The translations under genes were made by a program, and so were the position numbers. Under the pieces are notes generated by a model. That model was not told where the DNA came from and did not search any database. It saw only the letters and a program-made list of their open reading frames with translations. Positions 53,997 to 62,625 of a stretch of 64,000 nucleotides of DNA are shown here, one piece after another; positions within the stretch are counted from its first letter, which is position 1; each line of letters opens with the position of its first letter. This DNA is from an uncultured Polaribacter sp. (lineage in GTDB: Bacteria > Bacteroidota > Bacteroidia > Flavobacteriales > Flavobacteriaceae). Where the stretch lies: NCBI GenBank assembly GCA_938084845.1, contig CALKEB010000022.1, positions 19,267 through 83,266 of the forward strand, written 5' to 3'.

Positions 53997-55427
53997 TTAA
54001 AAAAAGAATGGAATTATAAACTTATAATACAAAATTAACAAGGCTACTGCAATTAAGTTCAACACTATTCCTGCGCGTACCATTTGATTTACTTTTACAT
54101 AACCGCTTGCAAAAACAATAGCATTTGGTGGTGTTGCCATAGGCAACATAAACGCACAACTACTTGCCATAGTTACAGGAATTAAGAGATTTAAAATTGG
54201 GATATTTAACCCAATTGCAATTCCTGCAACAACAGGTCCTAAAACTGCAACTAAAGCTACGTTGCTCATCAATTCTGTCATAAATAACATTAGTACAATT
54301 AATAAAGAAACAGTAAGTAAAACAGGCAAATTTCCCTGAGCAATACTTTCTGTAACCAAACCTACCAAACCAGAAGAAGCCATTCCTTTAGCAAGTGCCA
54401 AACCCCCACCAAACAGTATCAAAATCCCCCAAGCTAATTTACTAGTATCGCTCCATTCTAATACAAACGTTCCTTTTTTAACATGTAAAGGAATAGCAAA
54501 TAAAGCAACTGCACCTAGTAAACTTATAATGGTATCAGATAATTTTAATCCTGGAAAAACACCGTTTATTAAGGTCCTAGTAATCCACAAAAAAACAGTA
54601 ATCGCAAAAATAGTGAGCACTCTTTTTTCTTCGAATGAAATTTTACCCAATTTTTCCAATTCTTGATCAATTAAATTTGTGGACGATGTAAATACAATGC
54701 CTTTGCAAGGAAACATCCATTTTACCAAAACGAAATACACAAATGTTATCATTAAAATTGAAAAAGGAAGACCAAAACTCATCCAGGTTAAAAATGATAT
54801 TTGAATATTATATTGATTTTCTAATAATCCGATTAAAACGGAATTTGGTGGTGTTCCAATAACTGTGGCAATTCCTCCTGCATTTGCAGCAAAAGCTACA
54901 CCTAACATGATACTTAAGGCAAAATTTTTATCTCCTTTTGTAAAACCATCTTTATCATCCATTAATAGTTTAATTACTGAAATTGCAATTGGTAACATCA
55001 CAACTGTAGATGCTGTATTGCTAATCCACATACTCATAAAAGCAGTCGCTAACATAAAACCCAAGACTACTTTTTCTGGAGTTGTGCCTGTCAATTTCAC
55101 AATAGTTAAAGCAATTCTTCTATGTAAATTCACTTTTTCTAAAGCTAATGCTAGTATAAAACCTCCAAAGAATAAAAAGATAATAGGACTTCCGTAATTA
55201 GCGCCAACATCTTCAATTGGCATCACTCTGAGCAATGGAAATAAAATTAAAGGTAACAATGCTGTTACTGCAATGTTTACAGTTTCTGTAATCCACCAAA
55301 TTACCATCCAAACAGCAACTGCAATAACTGCATCCCCTTTTTCAGAAACTAAACTGATTGGCAAAAACTGAATGATAGAAAAAAGCGTAGGACCTAATAA
55401 TAATCCTATTTTTTTTGAAATTTGCAC
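53997..55427 (-). CDS. SLC13/DASS-family anion:sodium symporter
   Basis: 476 residues with ~11-12 transmembrane segments. The two SNT-type substrate and sodium-binding motifs of the family are seen, SNTASTVVMLPIA in the first half and MATPPNAIVFASGYVK in the second, with ATVIGTPPNSVLIG between. Typical substrates are C4-dicarboxylates, citrate or sulfate. Single gene downstream of the ahcY terminator. Confidence 0.9.
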   Translation of the reverse strand: MQISKKIGLLLGPTLFSIIQFLPISLVSEKGDAVIAVAVWMVIWWITETVNIAVTALLPLILFPLLRVMPIEDVGANYGSPIIFLFFGGFILALALEKVNLHRRIALTIVKLTGTTPEKVVLGFMLATAFMSMWISNTASTVVMLPIAISVIKLLMDDKDGFTKGDKNFALSIMLGVAFAANAGGIATVIGTPPNSVLIGLLENQYNIQISFLTWMSFGLPFSILMITFVYFVLVKWMFPCKGIVFTSSTNLIDQELEKLGKISFEEKRVLTIFAITVFLWITRTLINGVFPGLKLSDTIISLLGAVALFAIPLHVKKGTFVLEWSDTSKLAWGILILFGGGLALAKGMASSGLVGLVTESIAQGNLPVLLTVSLLIVLMLFMTELMSNVALVAVLGPVVAGIAIGLNIPILNLLIPVTMASSCAFMLPMATPPNAIVFASGYVKVNQMVRAGIVLNLIAVALLILYYKFIIPFFF

Positions 55428-55538
55428 GAAATATTTTACTTATAAATACGCAAAATACTAAAAAATAAATAGCTAATTAAGCTTTAATAATTTATTAATT
55501 TTACATCTTAGCATGGAAAAATAATTTCGGTTATTATT

Positions 55539-55575
55539 AAAAAACCCTTTGCAAGTGATTGCAAAGGGTTTTTTA
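55539..55575 (-). terminator. ahcY terminator
   Basis: 15-bp perfect stem (55539-55553 with 55560-55574), 6-nt loop, stem ends A-rich/T-rich so it works on either strand. It lies 24 bp after ahcY. Confidence 0.9.
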
Positions 55576-55597
55576 ATTTTGTCTTGCAAGAGACTAA

Positions 55598-56905
55598 TTA
55601 ATACCTATAATGCTCTGGCTTATATGGCCCTTCTACAGTAACACCAATATATTCTGCTTGGTCTTTATGCAATTCTGTAAGTTCTACACCTATTTTTTCT
55701 AAATGCAATTTGGCAACTTTTTCATCTAAATGTTTTGGTAACATATACACTTCATTTTTGTAAGCATCTGCATTATTCCAAAGTTCTATTTGTGCCAAAG
55801 TTTGGTTGGTAAATGAGTTAGACATTACAAAACTTGGGTGTCCTGTTGCACAACCTAAGTTTACTAAACGTCCTTCTGCTAACAAAATAATATCTTTACC
55901 ATTAATAGTATACTTGTCAACCTGTGGCTTAATTTCTACTTTCTCGCTATTGTTGTTTAAATAAGGAACATCAATTTCATTATCAAAGTGTCCAATATTA
56001 CAAACTATAACTTTATCTTTCATTGCTTCAAAGTGCTCACCTCTAACAATTCCTTTATTTCCTGTTGTTGTAATTACGATATCTGCATTGGCAACAACAG
56101 TTTCTAGTCTTTTAACTTCAAAACCATCCATAGCCGCTTGCAATGCACAAATTGGGTCTATTTCTGTAACCGTAACAATAGAACCTGCACCTTTAAATGA
56201 CGCTGCTGTACCTTTCCCAACATCTCCATAACCACAAACTACTACTCTTTTTCCTGCTAACATAATATCTGTTGCTCTACGAATTGCATCTACTGCAGAT
56301 TCTTTACAACCGTACTTATTATCAAACTTAGATTTGGTTACAGAATCATTAATATTAATAGCTGGCATTGGCAACGTTCCGTTTTTAACTCTCTCGTAAA
56401 GTCTATGAACCCCTGTAGTGGTCTCCTCTGATAAACCATTAATACCTGCAGCTAATTCTGGATATCTATCTAAAACCATATTGGTTAAATCTCCACCATC
56501 ATCTAAAATCATATTTAATGGTTTTTTGTCTTCCCCAAAAAATAAAGTTTGTTCTATACACCAGTCAAATTCTTCTTCGTTCATTCCCTTCCAAGCATAA
56601 ACAGCAGTTCCTGTTGCAGCAATTGCAGCAGCAGCCTGATCTTGTGTAGAAAAAATATTACAAGAGCTCCAGGTAACTTCTGCACCTAAAGCCTGTAAAG
56701 TTTCAATTAAAACAGCCGTCTGAATTGTCATATGCAAACAACCTGCAATTCTTGCTCCTTTTAAAGGCTGAGAATCTCCATACTCTTCTCTTAAACTAAT
56801 TAAACCTGGCATTTCTGCCTCTGCTAATTCAATTTCTTTTCTACCCCAGTCCGCTAAAGAAATATCTTTAACTTTAAATGGTACATACGCTGTATTTTTG
56901 CTCAT
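55598..56905 (-). CDS. ahcY: adenosylhomocysteinase
   Basis: 435 residues from the ATG at 56905 ([20 protein letters not shown]); upstream in-frame ATGs would give an N-terminal extension not found in the family. NAD-binding [20 protein letters not shown], substrate segments [13 protein letters not shown] and [15 protein letters not shown], and the C-terminal KPEHYRY that completes the neighbouring active site. It hydrolyses S-adenosylhomocysteine. Own promoter and terminator. Confidence 0.97.
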   Translation of the reverse strand: MSKNTAYVPFKVKDISLADWGRKEIELAEAEMPGLISLREEYGDSQPLKGARIAGCLHMTIQTAVLIETLQALGAEVTWSSCNIFSTQDQAAAAIAATGTAVYAWKGMNEEEFDWCIEQTLFFGEDKKPLNMILDDGGDLTNMVLDRYPELAAGINGLSEETTTGVHRLYERVKNGTLPMPAININDSVTKSKFDNKYGCKESAVDAIRRATDIMLAGKRVVVCGYGDVGKGTAASFKGAGSIVTVTEIDPICALQAAMDGFEVKRLETVVANADIVITTTGNKGIVRGEHFEAMKDKVIVCNIGHFDNEIDVPYLNNNSEKVEIKPQVDKYTINGKDIILLAEGRLVNLGCATGHPSFVMSNSFTNQTLAQIELWNNADAYKNEVYMLPKHLDEKVAKLHLEKIGVELTELHKDQAEYIGVTVEGPYKPEHYRY

Positions 56906-56939
56906 ATTATGTATATTTATTGTCTGATTTAAACGTCTG

Positions 56940-56947
56940 CAAAGATA
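56940..56947 (-). promoter_or_regulatory. -7 box TATCTTTG of ahcY
   Basis: Exact TAnnTTTG match on the minus strand, 34 nt before the chosen start codon at 56905. It supports that start over the ATG at 56956, which would be upstream of the promoter. Confidence 0.5.
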
Positions 56948-56968
56948 CAACATCATTTTTGAATACCT

Positions 56969-57595
56969 ATGCCTCTTTACAAAACTATAACAGTTTCAAA
57001 AAACACTAAAGTCTTCATTTGGAAGATTGAAGAAAGTATAGAAACACTAAAATCCAATATTTTATTAACCTCAAAAAATGAGGCTAGGCTAAATTCAATG
57101 AAATCTGAATTACATCAAAAAGGGTTTCTAAGCATACGACATTTACTAAAGGAAGTAAAATTAACAGATTCAGATTTAATATATGATGAATATGGTAAAC
57201 CTCATTTAACTAAAGGCCAATTTATCTCGATAACACATTCTTTTCATTTTACAGCCATTATTTATTCTACCGAAAAGGCAGTAGGAATTGATATTGAAAA
57301 ACAACGTGACAAAATTCTAAAAATAGCACATAAATTTACCCCTATTGAAGAATATAAAACCATTGCAAATCAAGATGCTTTAATTCGAAAATTAACCGTT
57401 GTTTGGGGAGCAAAAGAGAGTCTATATAAAATTTATGGAAAGAAAAAATTATTGTTTTTAAACCATATTTTTGTGACTGACTTTTTTCTAGAAAAAGGAA
57501 CAACATCTGCAGAAATTAACTATGATGCTAAATCATCTACTTATAAAGTCTCTTTTTTAGAATTTGAGGGGTTTACCTGCGTTTTTGCTTTGTAA
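56969..57595 (+). CDS. 4'-phosphopantetheinyl transferase superfamily protein
   Basis: 208 residues. Mg-binding motif [20 protein letters not shown] and the later [16 protein letters not shown] match the W/FxxKES signature of the family. It transfers phosphopantetheine from CoA to a carrier protein. The Sfp-like length suggests action on secondary carrier proteins or an AcpS substitute. Divergent from ahcY. Confidence 0.9.
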   Translation: MPLYKTITVSKNTKVFIWKIEESIETLKSNILLTSKNEARLNSMKSELHQKGFLSIRHLLKEVKLTDSDLIYDEYGKPHLTKGQFISITHSFHFTAIIYSTEKAVGIDIEKQRDKILKIAHKFTPIEEYKTIANQDALIRKLTVVWGAKESLYKIYGKKKLLFLNHIFVTDFFLEKGTTSAEINYDAKSSTYKVSFLEFEGFTCVFAL

Positions 57596-57626
57596 AAAAA
57601 ATTAAAACTTAGAACAATAAGATATA

Positions 57627-58259
57627 ATGTCTGAAATTATTGACTTCTTTTTTAAACAATACAACAACTACTCTATACTTGATATTTCTTTAGAAATAAC
57701 CGCTGTAGTGTTTGGTTTTTTATCAGTTTGGTTTTCTAAACAGAATAAAATTTGGGTTTTCCCAACGGGTATGATTAGCACCTTAATTTTTGTATACTTA
57801 TTGTTAAAATGGGAACTTCTGGGTGATATGATGATTAATGCCTATTATTTTATAATGAGTATTTATGGTTGGTATATCTGGACAAATAAAATAGGTGAAA
57901 CCCAAGTTACATCTATTTCAACAACAACTAAAAAAGAAAAAATAACCTCAATATTTATTTTCTTTGGAACATTACTCTTTGTTTATTTAGTATATCTAAA
58001 GTTTAACAAATGGACATCTTGGGTAGCCTATATAGATACAATTACTACCGCAATATTTTTTGTTGGTATGTGGTTAATGGCCAAACGAAAAATAGAAAAT
58101 TGGATCTTTTGGATTATTGGAGATATTATTTCTATACCTTTATACCTTTATAAAGGATTTACCTTTACTAGCTTTCAATATTTAGGATTTACATTTATTG
58201 CCATATTTGGCTATTTCGCATGGAAAAAAAGCTTTTACAACAACCAATTAACATTGTAA
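57627..58259 (+). CDS. pnuC: PnuC/PnuT-like vitamin transporter
   Basis: 210 residues, seven hydrophobic segments, SWEET-like PnuC fold. Typical segments: INAYYFIMSIYGWYIW and ENWIFWIIGDIISIPLYLYKG. In the nicotinamide riboside-specific E. coli PnuC the second segment reads ENWLLWVIINVIS; here Asn is Asp. Together with the nearby TPP riboswitch and TonB-dependent receptor this suggests thiamine (PnuT) rather than nicotinamide riboside, but the gene itself lacks a riboswitch. The kinase gene overlaps its end by 40 bp. Confidence 0.88.
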   Translation: MSEIIDFFFKQYNNYSILDISLEITAVVFGFLSVWFSKQNKIWVFPTGMISTLIFVYLLLKWELLGDMMINAYYFIMSIYGWYIWTNKIGETQVTSISTTTKKEKITSIFIFFGTLLFVYLVYLKFNKWTSWVAYIDTITTAIFFVGMWLMAKRKIENWIFWIIGDIISIPLYLYKGFTFTSFQYLGFTFIAIFGYFAWKKSFYNNQLTL

Positions 58260-58819
58260 AAATTGTGTTATTTGGCCCAGAATCTACGGGTAAAACCACA
58301 CTCTCTAAACAATTAGCAAGACATTATAACACCGTTTGGACTCCTGAATATGCTCGTGAATATTTACAAAAAAAATGGAATAATCATCGTAAAACTTGTG
58401 AAGCTAAAGATTTAATCCCTATTGCAATAGGGCAAATGAAACTAGAGAATAAACTGGCTAAAAAAGCAGATAGAATTTTAATTTGTGATACCGATTTATT
58501 AGAAACTAAAGTATATTCTGAAGAATTTTATGGATTTGTAGATCAAGATTTAAATGAGGCTGCTAAAATAAATAATTATGATTTGTATTTATTAACCTAT
58601 ATAGATACTCCTTGGGAGGAAGACGATTTAAGAGATAGGCCCAAACAACGCTTAAAAATGTTTACTGCATTTGAAGAAGCATTGCAAAAAAACAACAAAC
58701 CCTATCTTTTATTAAAAGGGAATAAGGAAGACCGATTTAAAAAAGCAGTAGAAACCATAAATACAATCATTAATAGCAAAGAAAATTTGTACTCTTTTTC
58801 TAATATAACTCAACAGTAA
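58220..58819 (+). CDS. NadR-like AAA/P-loop kinase
   Basis: 199 residues. P-loop FGPESTGKTTLSKQLARHY followed by TPEYAREYLQKKW, and ICDTDLLETKVYSEEF: the pattern of the C-terminal ribosylnicotinamide kinase domain of NadR, without an adenylyltransferase domain. It would phosphorylate the vitamin brought in by the overlapping PnuC-like transporter, trapping it. Substrate (nicotinamide riboside or thiamine) is unresolved. The 40-bp overlap with the transporter gene implies coupled translation. Confidence 0.85.
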   Translation: MEKKLLQQPINIVKIVLFGPESTGKTTLSKQLARHYNTVWTPEYAREYLQKKWNNHRKTCEAKDLIPIAIGQMKLENKLAKKADRILICDTDLLETKVYSEEFYGFVDQDLNEAAKINNYDLYLLTYIDTPWEEDDLRDRPKQRLKMFTAFEEALQKNNKPYLLLKGNKEDRFKKAVETINTIINSKENLYSFSNITQQ

Positions 58820-58820
58820 A

Positions 58821-59222
58821 ATGAATACAAATACACTAATTAAAGAACTACAATTTAAAGCAATAAGAAGTTCTGGTGCTGGTGGGCAACATGTAAACAA
58901 AACGTGCTCTAAAATAGAGCTGACTTTTGACTTAGAAAACTCATTAGCGCTATCTACAAACGAGAAAGAATTATTAAAAGAAAAATTAGCCTCTAAATTA
59001 ACGAAGAAAAATCAGTTGATTTTATTCTGTGAAGAAACACGCTCTCAGCATAAGAATAAAGAATTGGCAATAAAGCGATTTTTACGGTTGCTAAAAACCA
59101 ACTTAATTAAGCCTAAAAAAAGAAGACCTACTAAACCGAGTAGAGCCTCTATTTTAAAAAATACCAACAAAAATAAACGAAACTCTCTAAAGAAAATATT
59201 ACGTAAAAAACCAGATTTTTAG
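58821..59222 (+). CDS. arfB: ArfB-type alternative ribosome rescue factor
   Basis: 133 residues. GGQ motif in RSSGAGGQHVNKTCSKIEL near the N-terminus, and a long Lys/Arg-rich C-terminal tail (KPKKRRPTKPSRAS onward) that in ArfB enters the empty mRNA channel. No codon-recognition domain. It hydrolyses peptidyl-tRNA on stalled ribosomes. It starts one base after the kinase stop. Confidence 0.92.
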   Translation: MNTNTLIKELQFKAIRSSGAGGQHVNKTCSKIELTFDLENSLALSTNEKELLKEKLASKLTKKNQLILFCEETRSQHKNKELAIKRFLRLLKTNLIKPKKRRPTKPSRASILKNTNKNKRNSLKKILRKKPDF

Positions 59223-59376
59223 AAACTTGTAAAGACTTTCATTAAAATCCTAAGTGTTTTATTGATTGTGATTTTATAGCTTAGAAAATAAAAAAGTAAT
59301 CCTAAAATAAATTAGGCAAACAAAAAACATGATTAATTATTTTGGTTCTTTTATTTCTTAATTAAAAATTCTAACT
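59223..59376. other. gene-free AT-rich spacer
   Basis: Between arfB and the riboswitch promoter. No ORF, hairpin or repeat recognised. Confidence 0.5.
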
Positions 59377-59384
59377 TAAATTTG
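59377..59384 (+). promoter_or_regulatory. -7 box TAAATTTG before the TPP riboswitch
   Basis: Exact TAnnTTTG match placing the transcript start at ~59391, immediately before the 5' strand of the riboswitch. No clear -33 TTG. Confidence 0.5.
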
Positions 59385-59390
59385 CAATGT

Positions 59391-59520
59391 TCTCATAAAG
59401 GGGTGCTGTTATCAACAACAACAAAAAAAGTGAATTTTAGTTTTTAATTGTTTATTGAAAATCGGCTGAGATCATACCCATTGAACCTAGAACAGGTAAT
59501 GCTGTTTAGGAAGCGAACGT
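59391..59520 (+). ncRNA. TPP riboswitch (THI element)
   Basis: Conserved blocks in order: GGGGTGCTG (59400-59408), then after a variable stem CTGAGATCATACCC (59466-59479), GAACCTAGAACAGGTAAT (59483-59500) and GCTGTTTAGGAAG (59501-59513). These are the hallmark thi-box sequences that bind thiamine pyrophosphate. A terminator hairpin follows, so control is probably by transcription termination. Confidence 0.93.
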
Positions 59521-59559
59521 TAAGAAAAGATCTTATAGACCTACTTAGCGAATGCAATA

Positions 59560-59583
59560 GCAAAGTTATACTTTGCGTTTTTA
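59560..59583 (+). terminator. riboswitch expression-platform terminator
   Basis: 7-bp stem GCAAAGT (59560-59566) with ACTTTGC (59570-59576), 3-nt loop, then GTTTTTT. It lies between the TPP aptamer and the receptor start codon. Confidence 0.75.
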
Positions 59584-59644
59584 ATTATTCAATATAAACC
59601 ACAAGAATAATTACCTCTTTTTATTCGTTTTAAATTTTTTTAAA

Positions 59645-61996
59645 ATGAAAAAAACTATCATTTTTTTATTCTTGTTTACAAGTATACTTGTAAACGCACA
59701 ATCCTACGAACTTTCTGGAAAAGTAGTAGACCAAAACAATGAGCCTTTAGCTAATGCAACTGTTTATGCAAAAAATTTACAGAGAGGTACCACTACAAAA
59801 ACAGATGGTACTTACCTATTAAATTTACCAAAAGGCGAGCACCCTATTCAAATAACATATTTAGGTTACAAAAGCTATTCGCAAGATGTTGTTATTGTAA
59901 ATGAAAGTGTTACTGCAAATTTTACTTTACAATATGAAAATACAATATTAGATGAAGTATTAGTAAACGCAGTAAGGGTAAATACAGATGTCCCTGTAAC
60001 ATTTTCTAACCTATCTAAAAAAGAAATTGCCAAACGTAATTTAGGACAAGACATTCCTATATTATTGAATTACTTACCTTCTGTCATTTCATCTTCAGAT
60101 GCTGGTGCAGGTATTGGATATACCTACATGAATGTTCGTGGTTCTAATGGAGAACGTATTAACGTAACTGTAAATGGTATCCCTTATAATGATGCAGAAA
60201 GTCATGGAACTTTTTGGGTGAATTTAGGAGATTTTGCTTCTTCTACAGAAAACTTGCAATTGCAAAGAGGTGTGGGTACATCAACAAACGGATCAGGTGC
60301 ATTTGGCGCTAGTTTAAACATTTTAACAGATGCTGTTTCTGAAGAAGCATATGGAGAAATTTCTAATTCTTTTGGCTCCTTTAATACCCGAAAACACACT
60401 GTAAAGTTTAGTACTGGTAAAATAAACGATCATATAGAGATTGCTGGACGTTTGTCTGACATTTATTCTGATGGTTATGTAGATAGGGCTTTTACAGACC
60501 TAAAATCATACTATCTACAAGGAAGTTATTCTGATGAAAATACACTTGTAAAAGCCATAACTTTTGGTGGTAAAGAAAAAACGTACCAATCTTGGTTTGG
60601 TTTGGACGCCACACAATTAGCCGAAGACAGAAGACAAAATCCATATACCTATGAAAACGAAGTAGACGATTATGGACAAAACCATTATCAATTGCACTGG
60701 AACCAGCAGTTAAATACACAATGGAGTACTACTTTAGGATTAAATTACACCAAGGGTTCAGGATTTTTCGAGCAATATAAACCCGAAGAATCTGCAGCAA
60801 ATTTTAATAATTTAATTGCAGAAGGTAGTGATGTAATTGTAAGACGTTGGTTAGATAATGATTTTTATGTTGCAAACTTTAATACCAATTACAAAACTGA
60901 AAAAGTAAATTTAATTACGGGAATCTCTTATTCAAATTATACAGGAGATCATTTTGGAGAAGTAATTTGGGGGTCTAATTTAGCTCCAAACACAGATATT
61001 AGAGATCGCTACTATTTTTCTAATGCCACAAAAAACGATTTTTCTCTTTTTGCAAAAGCTAATTTTTACATCTCCGAAAAATTATCTGGTTATTTAGATG
61101 TACAAGGTCGGTTTGTTTCTTATCAAACTAAAGGGTTAACATCTAATAGAATTCCCATAGATGTAGATGCTAACTTCGATTTCTTTAATCCAAAATTTGG
61201 TATAACCTACAACTTAAATACTAACAATAATTTATACGCTTCATTTGCAGTAGCCAACAGAGAACCGAATAGGAATGATTTTGAAAATGGTGTATCTACC
61301 CCAGAAACCTTAAATGATTTAGAAGTTGGTTGGCGTTTAAATAATGGCAAGGTTAAATTAAATACAAACGTTTATTATATGGATTATAAAAATCAGTTAG
61401 TATTAACTGGTGCATTAGATGATGTAGGAGCTCCTATAAGAGAAACCTCTGGGAGCAGCTATAGATTAGGGTTAGAAATAGATGCAGATATTCGTTTTTC
61501 TGATCAGTTTTCTTGGAAACCAAACGCTGCATTCAGCACCAACAAGAATAGAGATTTTTTTATTACTAAAGATGGAAACTCAACTCCTGAATTATTAGGA
61601 GATACAGATATTTCATTCTCGCCAAATGTAATAATTGGTAATATGTTTATATATAATCCAGTAGAAAATTTACAATTAAGCCTTTTATCAAAATATGTAG
61701 GATCACAGTTTTTAAGCAATTTTAGTAGTGCCATATCTACTATTGATGTTTTAGAGAGCTATTTTACAAGCGATATAAATATTGTGTATACAATAACTCC
61801 AAATAAAATATTCGATTCGATTACGTTCACAGCTTTGGTAAATAATATTTTTAATGCGGAGTATGTAGATAGAGGATATTATTACACTTATGATGATGAC
61901 TTTTCAGTGCCCGGTTCTGTAACCACAGTAGATGGTGCAGGTTATTATCCACAAGCAACTAGAAACTTTTTATTAGGGGTCACATTACGATTTTAA
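59645..61996 (+). CDS. TonB-dependent receptor, probably thiamine uptake
   Basis: 783 residues. Signal peptide (MKKTIIFLFLFTSILVNAQ), carboxypeptidase-regulatory domain (YELSGKVVDQNNEPLANATV), TonB-box-like LDEVLVNAVR, plug domain with NVRGSNGERINVTVNGIPYN, then a 22-strand-type barrel ending in an aromatic residue (LLGVTLRF). The TPP riboswitch directly upstream points to thiamine or its phosphate esters as the ligand. Not a SusC-type protein, given its size and lack of a SusD partner. Confidence 0.9.
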   Translation: MKKTIIFLFLFTSILVNAQSYELSGKVVDQNNEPLANATVYAKNLQRGTTTKTDGTYLLNLPKGEHPIQITYLGYKSYSQDVVIVNESVTANFTLQYENTILDEVLVNAVRVNTDVPVTFSNLSKKEIAKRNLGQDIPILLNYLPSVISSSDAGAGIGYTYMNVRGSNGERINVTVNGIPYNDAESHGTFWVNLGDFASSTENLQLQRGVGTSTNGSGAFGASLNILTDAVSEEAYGEISNSFGSFNTRKHTVKFSTGKINDHIEIAGRLSDIYSDGYVDRAFTDLKSYYLQGSYSDENTLVKAITFGGKEKTYQSWFGLDATQLAEDRRQNPYTYENEVDDYGQNHYQLHWNQQLNTQWSTTLGLNYTKGSGFFEQYKPEESAANFNNLIAEGSDVIVRRWLDNDFYVANFNTNYKTEKVNLITGISYSNYTGDHFGEVIWGSNLAPNTDIRDRYYFSNATKNDFSLFAKANFYISEKLSGYLDVQGRFVSYQTKGLTSNRIPIDVDANFDFFNPKFGITYNLNTNNNLYASFAVANREPNRNDFENGVSTPETLNDLEVGWRLNNGKVKLNTNVYYMDYKNQLVLTGALDDVGAPIRETSGSSYRLGLEIDADIRFSDQFSWKPNAAFSTNKNRDFFITKDGNSTPELLGDTDISFSPNVIIGNMFIYNPVENLQLSLLSKYVGSQFLSNFSSAISTIDVLESYFTSDINIVYTITPNKIFDSITFTALVNNIFNAEYVDRGYYYTYDDDFSVPGSVTTVDGAGYYPQATRNFLLGVTLRF

Positions 61997-62006
61997 ATAC
62001 GTTCAT

Positions 62007-62035
62007 AAAAGGGAGCTAATTAGCTCCCTTTTTTA
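62007..62035 (+). terminator. terminator of the TonB receptor gene
   Basis: Perfect palindrome GGGAGCTAATTAGCTCCC (62011-62028) extended by A/T pairs to an 11-bp stem, then a T run. Confidence 0.92.
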
Positions 62036-62194
62036 TTGGCTTTAAGCTAGTTTTTTAAAAATTTAAAAATACCTCTAAATAAAATGATAACAATAGTAGT
62101 ATAAATTAACGCACTTACTTAGAAATGTTTTTTTCAAAAAATAACGTTTTTGTGTGTTTTTTGTTATTTTTTGGTTAAAAAATCAATAAAAAGG
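62036..62194. other. AT-rich region with a long inverted repeat
   Basis: No gene. It contains the inverted repeat AAAAAATAAC (62136-62145) with GTTATTTTTT (62163-62172), 17-nt loop, ending in a T run. It resembles a weak terminator. Confidence 0.4.
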
Positions 62195-62226
62195 GCCGTT
62201 TTTTACAAAAAACGGCTTATTTTTTG
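62195..62226 (+). terminator. hairpin with T run upstream of a leaderless small ORF
   Basis: GCCGTTTTT (62195-62203) pairs with AAAAACGGC (62208-62216), short loop, followed by TTATTTTTTG. It directly precedes the promoter box at 62227 and so could insulate it from upstream transcription. Confidence 0.6.
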
Positions 62227-62234
62227 TAATTTTG
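62227..62234 (+). promoter_or_regulatory. -7 box TAATTTTG of the 42-codon ORF
   Basis: Exact TAnnTTTG match ending 6 nt before an ATG at 62241, implying a leaderless transcript running towards rpoD. Confidence 0.5.
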
Positions 62235-62240
62235 AAATCT

Positions 62241-62369
62241 ATGGAAAAAGCAATTTTTAATTCAAACTCCGTTTCAAAATTTAATAAGGTAAGTCCTTCT
62301 TTTTTTTCTTTGTCTTCTAGCTTTCCTGCTAACACTCAAAATATACATTACTTACCATTTTACCCATAA
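62241..62369 (+). CDS. putative 42-residue leader peptide upstream of rpoD
   Basis: 42 codons starting MEKAIFNSNSVSKFNK, rich in Ser and Phe, ending in LPFYP followed by TAA. A promoter box 6 nt before the ATG makes it the first translated codon of the transcript. The stop codon lies within the 5' arm of a 7-bp hairpin (62367-62373 with 62383-62389). A C-terminal Pro directly before the stop is a feature of some arrest peptides. No homologue is recognised; it could be a non-functional short ORF. Confidence 0.4.
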   Translation: MEKAIFNSNSVSKFNKVSPSFFSLSSSFPANTQNIHYLPFYP

Positions 62370-62401
62370 ACACAAGAATTTAGTGTTTAAAAACAATTAT
62401 T

Positions 62402-62594
62402 ATGAAAAATTATTAAAGTTAAACGAATTACAAAACAAGAAAAGTACTACTCATCTGCAATGGGAATTTTAAATTCTAAAGTTACCTATATTAAAAAATA
62501 TGTATTAGGCTTTCCAACAAAAACACTTTATAAGTATAGAGAACCTTACTATGGTGAGGTCAAAGACTGTGAAGATTGTAATTTATTTATTTAA
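62402..62594 (+). pseudogene. 63-codon ORF frameshifted after its start codon
   Basis: From 62406 the frame reads KIIKVKRITKQEKYY..., continuing 60 residues to TAA at 62592-62594 and ending GEVKDCEDCNLFI. It has no ATG at its head, but an ATG at 62402 is out of phase by one base across the A run 62405-62409; removing one A gives a clean 63-residue start MKIIKVKRITK. The protein looks real: KYVLGFPTKTLYKYREPYYG and a CxxC pair. Options are a one-base insertion, a sequencing error, or slippage on the A run. It ends 31 bp before rpoD. Confidence 0.5.
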
Positions 62595-62625
62595 AAAAGC
62601 TTAGCATTTAAATCTAAACGCGTAT

